Shown: positions 25,291 through 38,918 of the stretch, in pieces
How the letters are laid out: the number at the start of each line of letters is the position of its first letter
Numbering within the stretch: position 1 is the stretch's first letter
Source of the DNA: Lineus longissimus
Lineage: Eukaryota > Nemertea > Pilidiophora > Heteronemertea > Lineidae
Length of the DNA stretch: 64,000 nucleotides
Direction of reading: 5' to 3'
Assembly (NCBI RefSeq): GCF_910592395.1
Contig: NC_088312.1
Location: 1,300,001-1,364,000, forward strand
Translations under genes and position numbers: made by a program
The notes under the pieces: generated by a model
Database searches by the model: none
Told to the model about the DNA's origin: nothing
What the model saw: the letters and a program-made list of their open reading frames with translations, nothing else

Positions 25291-27555
25291 TCAGCACAAC
25301 AGGGAGTTGTCTTCAAATGATAACTGATGCAATCTGGTACAATCTAGTAAAGCTACCAATCTCAGCGGGAATGCCATTTTTCACAAACATTTCAGTGGGG
25401 TTTGCTTAAGTACATTTGGAATGGGAAGTTTTGGGTCATACTATTTGAAGCCCAACATTTAAAGCCTACATAACATTCGCACAGTGCCTGTTTTCTTCGG
25501 CTCTATTGAGAATGAGACCTTTCGCAAACATGTGTTTTAGTATCTCGCTGCCAAAGAGCAGGTCTTGCATATAGTTCCTTGGTAAGCAAAATGGTCCATG
25601 GCCGTTTCATTTGTAATATTCTTCCTTTTTAGTCAACATGTAGCTTTATCTTCATTGCTAATTCACACCTCCCCAATTTACTTGATGATGCGAAGCGGGA
25701 CTGTTGGCACTAAAAGCATCGTGTGCACCTGGCAAATACTCCGTGCGTTAACTCGGGGATATCTTATGGGGTTGCGGATGGTTTCATCGGTTTCCTCTTA
25801 TGATGCGATTCCTCCGCGCCCCCCTTATTCCACAAGGAAACAGAACTACTTTGAATCGCGGAAAGAATGTGCTTTACTGGCTCGCTTTCATTCTTTCAAG
25901 CTGAGATGAAGACCCAGAGCAGAAAAGCATGAAGAAGTATTTGTATTTGGAAGCCTGCAGCAAGAACTTAACCTCTTGATGGCAAGATTGAAACTTTACA
26001 TTATTTCCTGCATTGGATTAAAAAAGGGCAAGTTGAGTTAAATACCCTAGAGTATGATGAAATCCTGCGTTATTCTACTTCCAGTCATTGGATGAAATGC
26101 CCTAAAAAAATCAAATTTGCAGTTAAATACCTCTGGACCCGTAGCGTACTTTCATCTGTCCTTTGTACACAGATTAAAATGTTCCAAGATTCGGCGGGTT
26201 ATTTCATTGATAAGGACTCGAAATGCGTCGGGTCTTCCGTCATGCCCGTGGATATTGATTCGGTGGCCATTTTGGAGACCGGAATGGTTTCGAGGCGGTC
26301 TTCATTCGGGATGAATGAGCTTGGGCCAGTTTGTTTTCAAGTGACCTCGTTTGAGGATTGAAGAGTCTGTAGCCAAAAGGCAACGGTTTCTTATCTGAAG
26401 AAGACGCGATTCTTGTTTTGCTTCAGGAACTATCGGTCAGAGAAGTGTACAGAATCTCAAGGGTTAAGCCACATGTAACTTTTTTTAAAAACTTAGTCGA
26501 CTGCTAACCGAAAGTTGAACCTTTGATTTTTTACAAACATTTATGGGCGATGCGTGTGTTGCAGGACATGGTATAACACCGCTTCCGTCCTTCAGCGGTC
26601 AAGGCAGTGACCGAGTCATGTTGGATCCAAAAAGAACACTTCGTTCTCAAATGTTATTAAGAGGAGTAGCTGAGGAAGATTCGGCTCTTGAACCCGGGAC
26701 AGTTCCGCAACGCATTATACACATTGTCATCTTCTTCTTTCAGGTTTTATGAGAACTACAAAATATGAAACCTTGTGAAGATTTGGATTATGTGCCATGA
26801 TGAACACAGGAAGCTGTATCATCCACGCAGAAGCACTCCCCATCCAGCGATTGGTGTTTGCCTATCGACTCACGGCACGGGCAGGAGCCGGGTAAGCCGG
26901 CACATTCACCCAGCTTAACCTCCTATCCAAACATCGACTGTCTTCATCAGCAGTCACTCTCGATGGTTAAATAAACCAAGTGAAATCCGCCAATACTGTC
27001 TGGAGCTCGTTTCAAAATACTTTAAGAGCACGTTCCACAATGGACCAGGCGCACTACTCGAGAAATTTATAATTACCTGCCCTTATACTGTAGCCAAATA
27101 CCTTAGTTGTGGACAATGCCAATTATCCCGGTCATTGTAAAGTTAGCTGTCCTACAAATGGCAGGAAATTGAAATTTTGGTTAGCATCTGTAACGCGTTC
27201 TGGTCCCCGTTGAACAGCGTTATTTTTAATTTATCAGGAAAAAATAGATATTGTGCTATTGTTATGATGTTATTAAATCGGACCGGGATTGAAATGATGC
27301 ATAAGGACGCTCTCTAAGGTCTCACAAGCTGTGCTACAACCTTAAACTGCCGAGATTAGCTATGATACCTCTGGACGATACTGAAGTGTTTCATAGCGGA
27401 GCAGGTCCGTCTAGAATAAACCCGAAAACAAGCTTCTGTATCGTCAGGAAGCAGAGGTCTATGCATTGAAACACTGAAATATGAGGAACATGCACACCCT
27501 CTACGAGAGAACGTCCTTATTCAAGAGAGTTGTGTGTAAATGATTAAAAGTTTAC

Positions 27556-27756
27556 CTTTTCTTTCCCGGACTGTCTTCTTCCTCTCCTCAATCATCAGGA
27601 TCACTAATCAATACGTCTCTTCCAATTCAACTCCCGCCGGCAAAAAGTGATATTTGGTGTCAGAAGATGAGGTTGTCTCCTTGAAGGATTCCAGACTGTT
27701 CAGCTCTTCCACCGGATGCAGGATGTGTGCTTCCATCTGCAGCTTCAGGATATTAT
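27556..27756 (-). pseudogene. Possible exon with an in-frame TGA, unrecognised
   Basis: Between an acceptor CTGTCTGTCAG (just above 27756) and a donor AAAAG|GTAAAC (27556) lies a 201-base segment with symmetric phase 1-1 boundaries. Its frame reads ILKLQMEAHILHPVEEL and LPAGVELEETY, then TGA (27608-27610), then LVILMIEERKKTVRERK. The composition looks protein-like. It could be the last coding exon of a gene ending at the TGA, a decayed internal exon with one nonsense change, or chance; a 49-codon open run alone is not improbable. Confidence 0.25.
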
Positions 27757-29319
27757 CTGACAGACAGAGCTACATTGTAGCAGCTTTACAATTTCTTGAA
27801 CTTTTGAGGATTGAATAGAGGGTAGGCAAACCACGAAGCTGGATATAATTGCCTATACTGGTATTTCTGTGTACTTCTACTGCCAGATCTTAGAGTAGTT
27901 AAATATACAGATATTGGTTTTTATTTACCTTTTATTAAAAGTTTTACTCATCTATCTAAAAGGCAAATAAGAATCCGTGTATTTTGTCTCTGTAAGTTAC
28001 TAATCATGGTTACCAAACATTATGCATGAACGACGTATACGTGAGGTCACTTGTGTTCTACTTAAGCATCTGTTCTATCAAGACGTCATGTTCTGCCATT
28101 CCTTTCCGAACCTAGCCTCCTGCCACCTCGCCTTGCCAACATCGTGCTGTAAGCGGTAAAGGGTCAATGTTTTGATTACATACAAGAACGAATCGCGACA
28201 TATCAGGAGTCGAAAAGCAGAAAATGACTCTTGTAGGATCTGATTAAACGCGACCATGCCTTAGCAATCATTTGAAGGACATAGACATATCCGTGTCTAC
28301 CGTACGTGTACTGTGAGTGTATGTGAGGGCGTGTACATTTTGGCCGTGGAAACTAGTTTCTAGCGTTTTGGGTTCTTTCCAATCGAATTGCAGTAGAAAC
28401 TACCAGGAAAGAACGTGTGGAGCACTTTTGTTTATCAATACAGTAAACCACATGTCTCGTATCCTGAGCGCACACGGACGCAGATGTGAGCGATAGCATG
28501 CCGCAGAGATCTTTAAAACCCCTTTAATAACAAAAAAGCTGACATTTTGTTTCCTCTAAAGGATAGACAAAACAACGCCACTAAACAGAATGTCGTGTTT
28601 CTATCAATGAATAAAGGATTTTGAAGATCCCAGTTGCGACATCATCTCGCAGACCTTTACCTCCGTGTACTGCTCCCAGCTTGAGGGAGATTTTCCTGCT
28701 ATTATACAATTATAAAACCAACCAATGAAGATTTCACTGAGTTAGTGGGAGATCCTTACTCCATCAAAGGTGATAAGTTTGACGCCGATCTCTCAACTGT
28801 TGCTCGTGTAATTTAAAATGTCCCGATTTCAATCCGTGGTTGAGTAAGTTGAAATATCTCCGTCACAATAGACATGGTTAAGTCCCAAATCTTCTTCACG
28901 TCGGTGTATTCCTTTGTGAGCAATAAAAAGTAGGGTGGTAAAATGACATCCTCAACATCCTTTGCTTGCTCGCTTCAGACCAATTTATCGGCGATATTTG
29001 AGAAAACAAGTGTAAAGTGTCTTGCTTGAGGCGTACATGGCGTAATTTTCCTCTCTGTTGGGCTAGCTACGGCCCAATTTCGCTTGATGTTATTACCAAG
29101 ATCAAAGGCACGATCAACTTCCAGCGGAGCGTTTCTCTTTCATTCTGTAATTCCTGCAGAGTGATGATACAATGCTTCTCTAACACCAAATGTAATGCTC
29201 AATACAGTAGAAAACACAATTAGCCATTTTTCTCCCTCTCAGCAATAAATCTCCAATGAAACAATATGAAAAAAGACGGTAATATCATCTCGCGAAATCC
29301 ATTACAGTCACCTTTCTAT

Positions 29320-29425
29320 ATTTTGATAATTCGCCGTATGCAATTGTGCATTGAGTACCAATTAATAATAATTAACGTTCGCGGCTAAAATTGATGCAAA
29401 TGATAATTGGTTTCGATTGATAACC
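29320..29425. promoter_or_regulatory. Candidate enhancer with octamer and TAAT cluster
   Basis: It holds GCAATTGTGC, CCAATTAATAATAATTAACG and an exact octamer ATGCAAAT (29394-29401) followed 2 bases later by TAATTGG. Octamers are the classic POU-protein target, so feedback from the POU3F protein is possible, though unproven. Confidence 0.3.
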
Positions 29426-29775
29426 ACGTTGGGAGCCACGATTCATTTCAACGAAATCACTCGACTAATCGGTGTATTTTGTGAGTTGTCCGTGTATATT
29501 GAACTATGTGCTCCTGTAATCTTGGGTTGGGGTGAAGCAGATCATTGCACGATACAAACATTGGAGTGGTTTGTCATAAGTGTCGAGTGGTTACAGGGGC
29601 GCTAATGCTCCGTCTGATAGAGTTTATGTCATCACCTAGATTGGAGGCTGAGGACAGAGATGTTTGCGGCAATCGCGGATTAGGGGCCATCGTGGCGACG
29701 ATAGGGTTCTTCAGTGACAATGACCCGTACCACATTGCTGCTGTTCAATAGAAAAGTGGCGAGCAAATCCTTAAA

Positions 29776-29918
29776 TATATCATACAGGTATATCATACAG
29801 GTATATCATACAGGTATATCATACAGGTATATCATACAGGTATATCATACAGGTATATCATACAGGTATATCATACAGGTATATCATACAGGTATATCAT
29901 ACAGGTATATCATACAGG
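29776..29918. repeat. 13-bp minisatellite, 11 identical copies
   Basis: The unit TATATCATACAGG repeats 11 times without one substitution over 143 bases, followed by a partial TA. Perfect identity implies very recent expansion or ongoing homogenisation. The array keeps a forward frame open up to 29923, but that is a repeat artefact. Confidence 0.97.
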
Positions 29919-29955
29919 TATGACCAAGCAAAAACACTGGACAACTCTTGTGACA

Positions 29956-30077
29956 GCGGCTGATATGAATGAAGTCTAGCAAATGCTTTTACTTCAATTT
30001 TGTACAGAAAGGTCTGGTGTAAATGTACATGGAGTTTTAGCTAAAAGCATTTGCTAGTCTTTATTCATATCACCCGC
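29956..30077. mobile_element. Foldback (long inverted repeat) element
   Basis: Arms of about 35 bases at 29956-29991 and 30042-30077 are reverse complements with only a few differences: one substitution near the outer end and a small length change in the GAAG(A)CTAGC part. They enclose a loop of about 50 bases. The inner arm sequence includes TAGCAAATGCTTTTA. It lies 38 bases from the 13-bp minisatellite. It has no coding capacity, so it is either a non-autonomous foldback element or a hairpin-forming sequence. I could not identify a clear target duplication. Confidence 0.7.
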
Positions 30078-30618
30078 TAGCATCTCACTCTCAGCCGCTC
30101 TTCAGGACGCATAGCTTGTGACGGTAACCACTGCTCCACATGCAGCCTCCCTCTATCTCTGCTGGTTCGCCAGCAACTATAATCGCATTGATTAAAAACC
30201 ATTCCAAAGACGACGTTTTAAGGTCATTTGATCCGACCGTTGTTTTCTACTGCATGTTTAAGTAATTGAATATCCCAGGAATTAGCTATTTGTGATCGAG
30301 TGTTGAAACGCCGAGTCAGATGCAAAATAACAGAAATTGCTGGAATTGCCTGGTAATACAAATGTACTGTGGATATTGCTGGTATTGTTATCATACGTAA
30401 CGGTATCGACCACAGGCCTCGAACACGGTTCCAGACGAATAGAGGCAATTTTCGTCCGCCAAATTGCCCTAATAGTCTAAAATCACCACCTCTGTTATCC
30501 TCCTTATCGAGATGTATTTCAAAATGAAAGTGTGTAGATTTAAAATATTGTCTAATGAGCATAACAATGCAACGCACAATCGTTCATAAATTCACTGAGA
30601 GTAAGGTTTAGTCTTATT

Positions 30619-30784
30619 GGGCCGAATTTACAAAGGGTGTTCAGCTTAAAACAGCGTTTAATGTCTGAATAGACAGAGTCAGGGCCTTGCAGGGTTTCTT
30701 CATGAAAACCGCATTAGGCCCTGAAACTGATTATGTAGAATTTACACGCGTCTAACTCTTAAACACCCTTCGTAAATTCGGCCC
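30619..30784. mobile_element. MITE with about 24-bp terminal inverted repeats
   Basis: The left end GGGCCGAATTTACAAAGGG (30619-30637) and the right end, read inward on the other strand as GGGCCGAATTTACGAAGGG, match over about 24 bases with one difference. The whole element is about 166 bases and non-coding. The size and long terminal repeats fit a miniature inverted-repeat transposon. The flanking bases share only TT, so the target duplication and superfamily are unresolved. Confidence 0.8.
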
Positions 30785-33700
30785 TTGAAGTGTTTTTGCG
30801 AGATGTCCCTTATACAGGCGACGGCCGTGATGTGAGCAAAACATGTTGACAGCAGGTCGATAGGCATGCATTGCTAACAAGATGATTGTCTTGAGGAATC
30901 CTCCTTGATGAAGAGATTGATCAACACATCTAGTCCTAATTGATTACGATTGGTGTTGTACACGCCATGCTTGGCCTCGTGGTAAATGGATATCGGCAGG
31001 AGAATCTGGATTGTCAGCAGGGTCCAAAATGCTCAATATCGACATGAGAGGAGATCGGAAAACGTATACACCACGAAAGGTTTTTTTGATCGTCAGAGGT
31101 TACAGGGTTCACAAAGACAGTCAGTTTGTGCATTTGTCCAACAGTATTACAAAAGTATCAACGTAGTTCATTCACGCTTAAGCGGCACCTCACCATTGCG
31201 ATTCGGCCAACGACTGCGGGTTGCTGCTAATGAGATACACCCATCTTACTCACTCGCAAGCACAAATCGCATTGAGTGATTCCCTGCTTTAGGTATGCTA
31301 AGGAATTTGGTGCCGATGCATTCTGCGTGTGCATATTGAAGCCATCGCTTGACATGCCCGTTTTTCATTTACTTGTGACATAAACAATCAAAGAAGTATT
31401 TTTGTTTGGGCTTTTTTTCTTTTACAGAGTGCCGGTCCCTGAAGGATGTTCTCGGAACGTGTGACATCCTACTCGAAGTCTGAAGAGTAGGCAACTTCAT
31501 TCATGGCATCACAAATCCAACTCTTCTGACTCGTATTGAATCTGACCGCGTTACTGAAAAGTCACATTGATTTTTTACCATTAGTTTTCAATGTGTCAAG
31601 CATCTTCTTATCAAGACTTCAGGCAGCCCAAGGAGCTCGTGTATTGACCTAGCTTTTTCTTTCCCAAGACTTTCAAGACACTGTACGTTAACATTACACA
31701 CTGCAGACTTTACATTTGGTATCTCTAATTGAACTTGTGAGTGTGGTGCAAACATGGGCTCTACAGTAGTATTTACTTGAGCCTGAAACTAGGCCTATAG
31801 TGATTATACAATATGTTACCGCTTCTTTGTGAAGCCTGATATTTCTGCCCAAGACTTCAATTCAATTAAAATCTTTAAACTCATTATCCAACTTCTAGTG
31901 AAACTTCACTAGTATTGCACAGCAGTTACATGATTTTTTTTGTATATCAACCGGCCATCTGGCCAGTTGAGGCGCTCTTGTCGGCTTCGTGTTTGTGCAG
32001 GTGAGTGTCCCGATTCACAGTGTCCTTCCGAATTTTTCAATTTCTGAATTCCTTCCGAATTTTGTCTCCGTGATTTCAGGTCTGAATTTCTGCCGATTCT
32101 CCGTGGGTAGGATATTTTGTGGTCATGCCAAGGAATTTAAACCTTATTTTTTCGGGTTTTTTTTAAATAGAGCTGACGACGTCAAGAAAGCTGAGTTATC
32201 TTCGTCGGTTTTTTTACACCCGCGTGCGCTCTCTATATTCGAACGGGTTGAGATGATGCAATACCACGAGGTGGTCCTGAGATTGCATCCCAACGCCGTT
32301 CTTGGTATCGGCTCCCTTCTCCTGAAGATTCTCCTGGGGTTACCGAAAATAATTCACATAATGCCATTAACGGTTAAAAAACATCTTCGATAAAAACATC
32401 AAACAATGAGATCTGCTGCTATGTTCCAGTTGTCTTCATTGAATGTCGCTTTCATAATCTAGTTACCCTCGGATGTCTTTATTGCTATAATAAAAACACT
32501 CACTTCTTATACTTGTACACGTAAGTGTCTCCTCCATAGCAAGGCTAATCAATAGGACATGTGCACACAAGAATAATTCGATAAGACCTCTGATTAAAAT
32601 CTAATAACAAAGGAAGACATGAAGCAATACACACGAGTGCCCACGTACAAAGAGAATAGACAAGGCCGAGCCGCTGTGTACTGTATAAGATGTGCATTCC
32701 CCCATTCCGACACGCCGGAGTCCCTTGCGTCCGGACCCAGCCAACCATTCATGCCTAACAGAAGCCAGCATCATCCTAATGATACCAGTAGTACGCAAGG
32801 AAAGAAAGCGCCTAAAGCTAGCTTTAATATGGCGTTAATTTCTTCAGCGATGGTGGCGTATATTTGCTCTATTGGGTCATCTTCGACTCATCCAGGCAAG
32901 GTAGAGCCGCTATTGACACTGAAAGCACAAAGACTTAAGTAGTTTACATTTCAAATTATTCTCGACGATCGCTCCGAGTAAACTCTGTGAGAAGCCCAAA
33001 TGCAATTTACTTGAAAGATCCGAAGCATCGCTTTTAGCGACAGTGTGTATTCACCACTCGAGTTGTTCAGCCGCCAGCTGCAGACCGGTCTACACCGATT
33101 AAACTACAGACCAAATGCACGCCCAGCCTCCTCATCGCTGGCTCGAATTAAATGACCGGAGCTCTGGGCGACATTTCACTCAAAGAAATCGTCGCCGCCT
33201 AAGTGAATTATTTTGGAGAGAAAATCAAATTTTCGCAGCGTTGAAGAGACATGATGTGTCGAGATGGACCAAGATATATTGGCATTTAGTGTGATTCCAT
33301 GGAGTGACTTATTTCACTGCCGTGATGGGGCTAGTGTACACCAAGGGTGTTAAAACAACAGAAGCCTTTTCAAATTGTTACCCTTGCAAGGTTGGTTGAA
33401 TGAACATTTACCTTATTATTATCATTTTCTACGCGGCAATATTCAATAAATTTCCCCCAGTCTGCCTGCATCAGTGACACAATAGGTAACAGCTAACCTT
33501 GCACCTTAGTACATAAAACCAACCATAAAATGTCATTTGGTAAAAGGCTCGAGGAGAGATAGTGACTAATACATTTCATTTCTACCATTTAGCCAGTTGG
33601 CCAGCGGCCTGCACTGGGCCCGTGTGTGCAAGTGCTATGTGTTATGCATGTACGCATTGTGTGCTAGCATCCGTGATGGACAGAAGAAGATATCATTACA

Positions 33701-33894
33701 CTCAAGACACTTCTTCTCAATTTGGGTAGAATGGTCGAGTAGCTCATAGAAAGAAAATGAGCGAGGCAAAATCTCATATCCACAAAAAATGTATTTGGGG
33801 ATGGGTCTAAAGCGATCTTTGGTGATCACAACACGTACAGCACGGCGTGACATGCCGCTCCCAATACCGCACTGTCGCTCAGAGCTCAGAGCGC

Positions 33895-34050
33895 GTCGTT
33901 GAATTATTTTTAAACAAACTCAATACCTCCTTTCTCTAATTAGCCTTGAAATTTACCTGCTCCAATTAATTGCAAATTTCACGCCTTATGATTCTTTCAT
34001 AACACTTAGAGTTAGCACACAATGGCTGCTCGGAGGCAATCCGAGCTGAA
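33895..34050. promoter_or_regulatory. Candidate enhancer with homeodomain palindromes and a hairpin
   Basis: The palindromes CTAATTAG (33936-33943) and CAATTAATTG (33963-33972) are followed by TGCAAATTT. A perfect 7-bp hairpin GCTCGGA-ggcaa-TCCGAGC lies at 34028-34046. The stretch has the look of an ancient non-coding element; alignment to related species is needed to decide. Confidence 0.35.
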
Positions 34051-37000
34051 TGGGGTTAGCGAAGGGAACTGAGGTCCAGGAGTCGTCTCTTGTTTTCAGA
34101 GCTCCGCCCTCGCTTTCTCTGAATTAGATCCCTTGGCATGGGTAACATACTGGTTGCCCTGAGCCCGTGGAGTATCACTTCTTGATCGGCAGAGGTGTCG
34201 GACTAAAGGACACGAAGCGTTACGAAATGTGAGACTCGGCATTTGGAGACAATGCCCTGTCAGCATCATTTCAAACCAAAACATGGAATATTTCTCTTTC
34301 TGTGGTGTGCTCCGCCCTTTCCCCCTTGCAGTAGTTGAATTCTTCAGACTATGGTGGATGATTATGGTTCTGACCCCTTAGGGTGTGCATGAAATGTCAC
34401 GAAATGAACACCTTGGTATTTGGAGTGTCTCATGTTAGTCGTTACCCGTACGGAATTCTTGAAAACAGAGACGTATGGAATGTTTCACCCGTCATGTTCT
34501 TGGATCATATACAAAATCATGTTTTTTAGGCATTTTTTGTTATTGCAACCGATAAGTCACATACCTTATCGATAAGATAGTCGATAATCAGTTTTGTTGA
34601 GCTGCCGCGGGTTTTGTCGATTTTGCCGAAGTTGACTCCTATTCCTCCATCTAAACATATAGCAGCGCTATACACGAAATCTGAGGCTAACTGTCTTTCT
34701 GGTTTAGTTCCCCTTCCGCCCTTGTGTAAACCTGTGACCTTTGTGAGTGCGACCATCGAGCCGGCCATACAGTAGATCAACATAATTCATTTCTGTCGCT
34801 TCTAACTTCATGTATTGTAGCCAACAAAGGTATATTCCTGACCCAAAGTTTAACCTGACAATATTTTTCTCCAGCAAAAACCAATCCGAATGCTCTCCAC
34901 GCGAAAACTGAAATCAAAGCACACACAAGGGAGCCTCAAATCATTTCGTAAATTGAACAAGACACGGCAAATCATAAAAACCGTGAGGTTCCTTCGTGGG
35001 CTATTACAGTTCCTTTTTCCAGGCATCTGTCACAACCCGTTAGGCAATCTATACGGTCTTTATTGCCCGCAAAGGGAAGTTCAGGCCAATACCTGCATCT
35101 ACGTTTCCTTTATGGGCTCCGATACTTCGCATTGCTAGAGGAAACGCGGGCATAACTAATCGTATTTTATGGTGACGGGTCGTGGAACCTTATCCAAGAT
35201 ATCATCCACGGTTAAGCTCCTAATGTCACTAACTATTTGCGGCGTAATTGTCCCGTAGCTAAGTTACCATTTGCGATGTCTAGTTCCGTAAATGGTTATT
35301 GTTTTCCAAGGTAACTGAGTCACAACAGCGTGAGCAAGCTCCCGCAATACTTTAGAACCGACGTGTTAGGATGTTACTCATGATATGACAAACCTGGTCG
35401 TTTGTATAGAATGCAACTCATGGACCGACCACGAGTCCGAAGACAAGAACAAAGCCATGGCGCTCGCGCCCAGTCTGGTCAAGAGGAACCGACCATGTGT
35501 CACTCATCCCTATACTTGTCAGTGCAATATTGGCATGGTATCGAGAATTTGGTTCCCCTTGAGCCGTGTTTGGCAATGATCAACTATATGTCTCGATCAG
35601 CATTTTTACATTGGACGTACAGTGGCTTGTTTCCATGAACTCTTCAGTCCACATGATACACAAGTCGGGCTGCCGTGACCTGTAACTAGAGTGATGTTCA
35701 TACGGCAATCGCCTCCCACCTGAACCTGTTCAACACGAACTTGCTCTTCTCCCCAAGCTCAACACAACGAGCCAACACTTCAAAGCAAATTTCCAGAGAC
35801 CAGTTTATGAAATTGACACATGTCCCAAAGCGTACAGTGTTGTCAGAGAAATGCACTGTGGTCGTGACATCAGCGCTAATTATCTACTGGCCGTCATGGC
35901 TCGAGACAGCAGGAGCAAACTGCATTACACATCGTCTTCTTCGAAAATTAACATGGCTGAGAGGGAAGGTCTCGCAGATGTGAAGTGGAGCTAACAAGAA
36001 ACGTTTGGAGGTCTCGCACCCGCAAGAGCACGGGCGGGGCCTGGATTTCAAAATACAGGGCGTTATTTTTCAAGGCAACTTGAAGATGTTGCCTGTAAAG
36101 ACATACTTCAAATTCAAGTACTTCAAGACATCTTCAAATTCAAATTATTTTCAAGGCTATTCCTCCGACCTCGAACGTAAATGTATACCATAATTACGTA
36201 CTGTGAAACACTATACACCGCGTGTAATGTCACACTGGAAATCCCTATTGAAATAATTATCTTTGATTTTATTGGAATATCCTCTTTTTTTCTCACATAG
36301 AACAAGTAGGTCCTTGACAGTGGCGAGTCTGGGTATTGAGTTCCATCTCATCCTTTAGTCCTCTCCACTCCCATGGTCGTTAGCTTATATGTCGGGGATG
36401 GTTATAGGACGTTATCATGCTGTTTAATCAAGTTATTTCCTATAATCCAGCGGCAAGGAAAACGCCGTTCTTCTCAAAGCGCTTTAGGACTGATGACGGT
36501 GGTGTATTTGCCTGTGTTTTTTTCTAAGGGAAGAAGACTTGTTCGTATATAGAGTTACTGTATAATTCATTTCAAATAGGTTAGAGTGAAGGTGTTGTCG
36601 TGTGTATAACGCGGGACATCTTATTTCACATCTCAGCAATTTAAATGTAATCATTTTGAATTGAATGCACACCAAGATACAACTCAACGTAGCACGGGTT
36701 GGCCTTGAACCCTCGACCGGCCCACAGCACGTACGAATTCACTTCACTCACGGTGTGATAGAACATGTAGTGAGCCCTGATCATCAATAAAGAAGGCGCG
36801 AAACCATTTCAATCCGCTGACATGATTTGCTGCAGACTGAGTCAAACGGGACAGAGTGTACGAGACCTGAGCTCAAGTTGACTTTGATCGTGTGTACATT
36901 GATTGCAGCAATCTGCACCTACTGCACAGTAACCTTTGGGCACGTCTGGTGAAATGAAAAGTCTTCTTTCGGATTCACCCCCATCTTTTAGAAATGCCTG

Positions 37001-38903
37001 ACTTCTACTGCGCTGTTTCTTATTTTGAATGTACAGAAGCTGTGTGTATACTAGACATGGACTGGCATGACAAGACCTCCGTAATGTTGTAGATATGTGG
37101 CAAGGCACGATGTGATGTTAGTCTATCATACAAATCCTCATGTCAATACCGGGATGAGCGTAACTATGGACGAGTTCGTGGAGCGAAAGAAAACCCACTG
37201 GTTCATACACAAATGACTTTTCAGCACGTTGAGAAGCAATCCGTCTTAGACGTTGTGGGGAACATAAACTGGAAGTGTACAATGTTGACTGGGGCAAGTT
37301 GATTGCCTTGAAAATGTAGGTTTGGGGAGAAATGTACCAGGGTCACGTTCGTTCCCTTCGCTCAGAAAAAGAACAGACTGATGCTGAAGGTTTGGGTATC
37401 GAATGGCTAATACCAACGGCGTGTGTGGTATAGTTTATGATCAAGATCTCATTATAGAGAGTCGGTTCTACATTTGTTAACTGTTCAGCCGGTGTCCTTT
37501 GAAAAGTTCCCGGCATCAAATGACATTTTTAACCAGGTAAGACATAGACATAATATATCAATTTCGGAATTGTTTCAACATAGGAAATCGGTTTGTCACT
37601 GAAGCTATGTCAGTAATTAAATGTTCAATGAAACACTGTGGAATCATGACTTTATATTGATGAATGCAATATAAAGCGCCCAGTAACCATCGCTCACGCG
37701 ACTCCTCGTCTTACCGCCCCCACCTGTAGCTAGGCAAGGAGCAACTTCAGGTTCAACACTAGAACGCATGGCAACTCTTGGTTGTATGGAATGACATACC
37801 AGTATATCATTCACAGATGTCACTCAGGTATTTCACAAAGTCGAAATCAATACGTTCAGTACCTGTATTGAAGAGATCAACTCCATTTTGGGCCACCACA
37901 CCTGCTTCTTGAAGTACTGTAATATCGATTTCAGAAGCCCTCCATTAAATTTCGACTTTTGGAAGCTTTTCGGATATGTTGCAGTGAATGTATTCACACA
38001 TTTCACCACAGGCCATACATAATACAAGCAGAAGAATTAAAACTTTACTACGCATGATTAAAATTAATTTGTTCTCGATGATATCAATTCAAATTGGATT
38101 TATCAGTCATTTCATTCATAGATTCCACTGATTTGTTTGTCATGGCATATATTATATCAACTCACTAAATCGCCTCATTCAGATATCTTATTTCATGATC
38201 CTACTAAAACTAAACAATAACAAGTCACCTTCCTATGTTATTAGACATTATCCTAGCTCATGCCTATATAGTCCTAAGGATTTGAGACTAGGACATTTCT
38301 CATTTGTGCATAACAGACTCCAAGGAAGAACAGATGGTTTGTTAAAACATAGCGGCCATGTCAACCCTTTAACTGCTCCCTATGATATCTACTCGCAAGC
38401 TGTTAACCTGAGACCCCAGGCAAAAAGATAAGAGAAAGCCTCACGATTCGTGATCATGAAATAATCATCGCACGTCATATCCAATATGGATGTATCTCTT
38501 GCTCTAAAGGCAGAGGGCTGACAGACGCTAACGACTGGTCAGGCCAATCATCAAAGAACGACCGAGTTGATGGTCATTGGTACGTTTCTTTCATAACATG
38601 GATACCATTTTTGGTAAACTAGTCACACAACTGTGGACAATATTGTCTTGTGGTGCAGTTCGCTTGTAACATCTAATTAAGAACAGGAGGCGACCTCAAC
38701 GTTTGCTTGAAAGGCCCAACCATGGTTTACCTGAGCCGTGAGATTGGTATGAAGCCAAACATCCATGTCTCCATATTACTACCAGTATTATGTAATGGAT
38801 GTTGTATGTATCATGCTTGAAACAAGAATCATGGACCCTTAGAATAACCAACTGGTGTAATGGTGTAAAATGTCATAGAAAGTAGTATGATTATGCAAAA
38901 TGA

Positions 38904-38918
38904 GTTGTTGTTGTTGTT
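38904..38918. repeat. (GTT)5 microsatellite
   Basis: Five perfect GTT units in AT-rich DNA without a gene nearby. Confidence 0.9.

Noticed and set aside
26800-26895. Forward frame starting MMNTGSCIIHAEALPIQ and ending at a GTAAGC donor
   Set aside because: Only about 30 codons from the ATG, poor codon balance at the end and no partner exon; compatible with chance.
29714-29923. 69-codon frame containing VYHTGISYR repeats
   Set aside because: Its second half is only the 13-bp minisatellite read in frame.
36690-36740. tRNA-like GGGTTCAAGGCC on the minus strand
   Set aside because: Does not fit the B-box consensus beyond GTTCAA and no stems pair.
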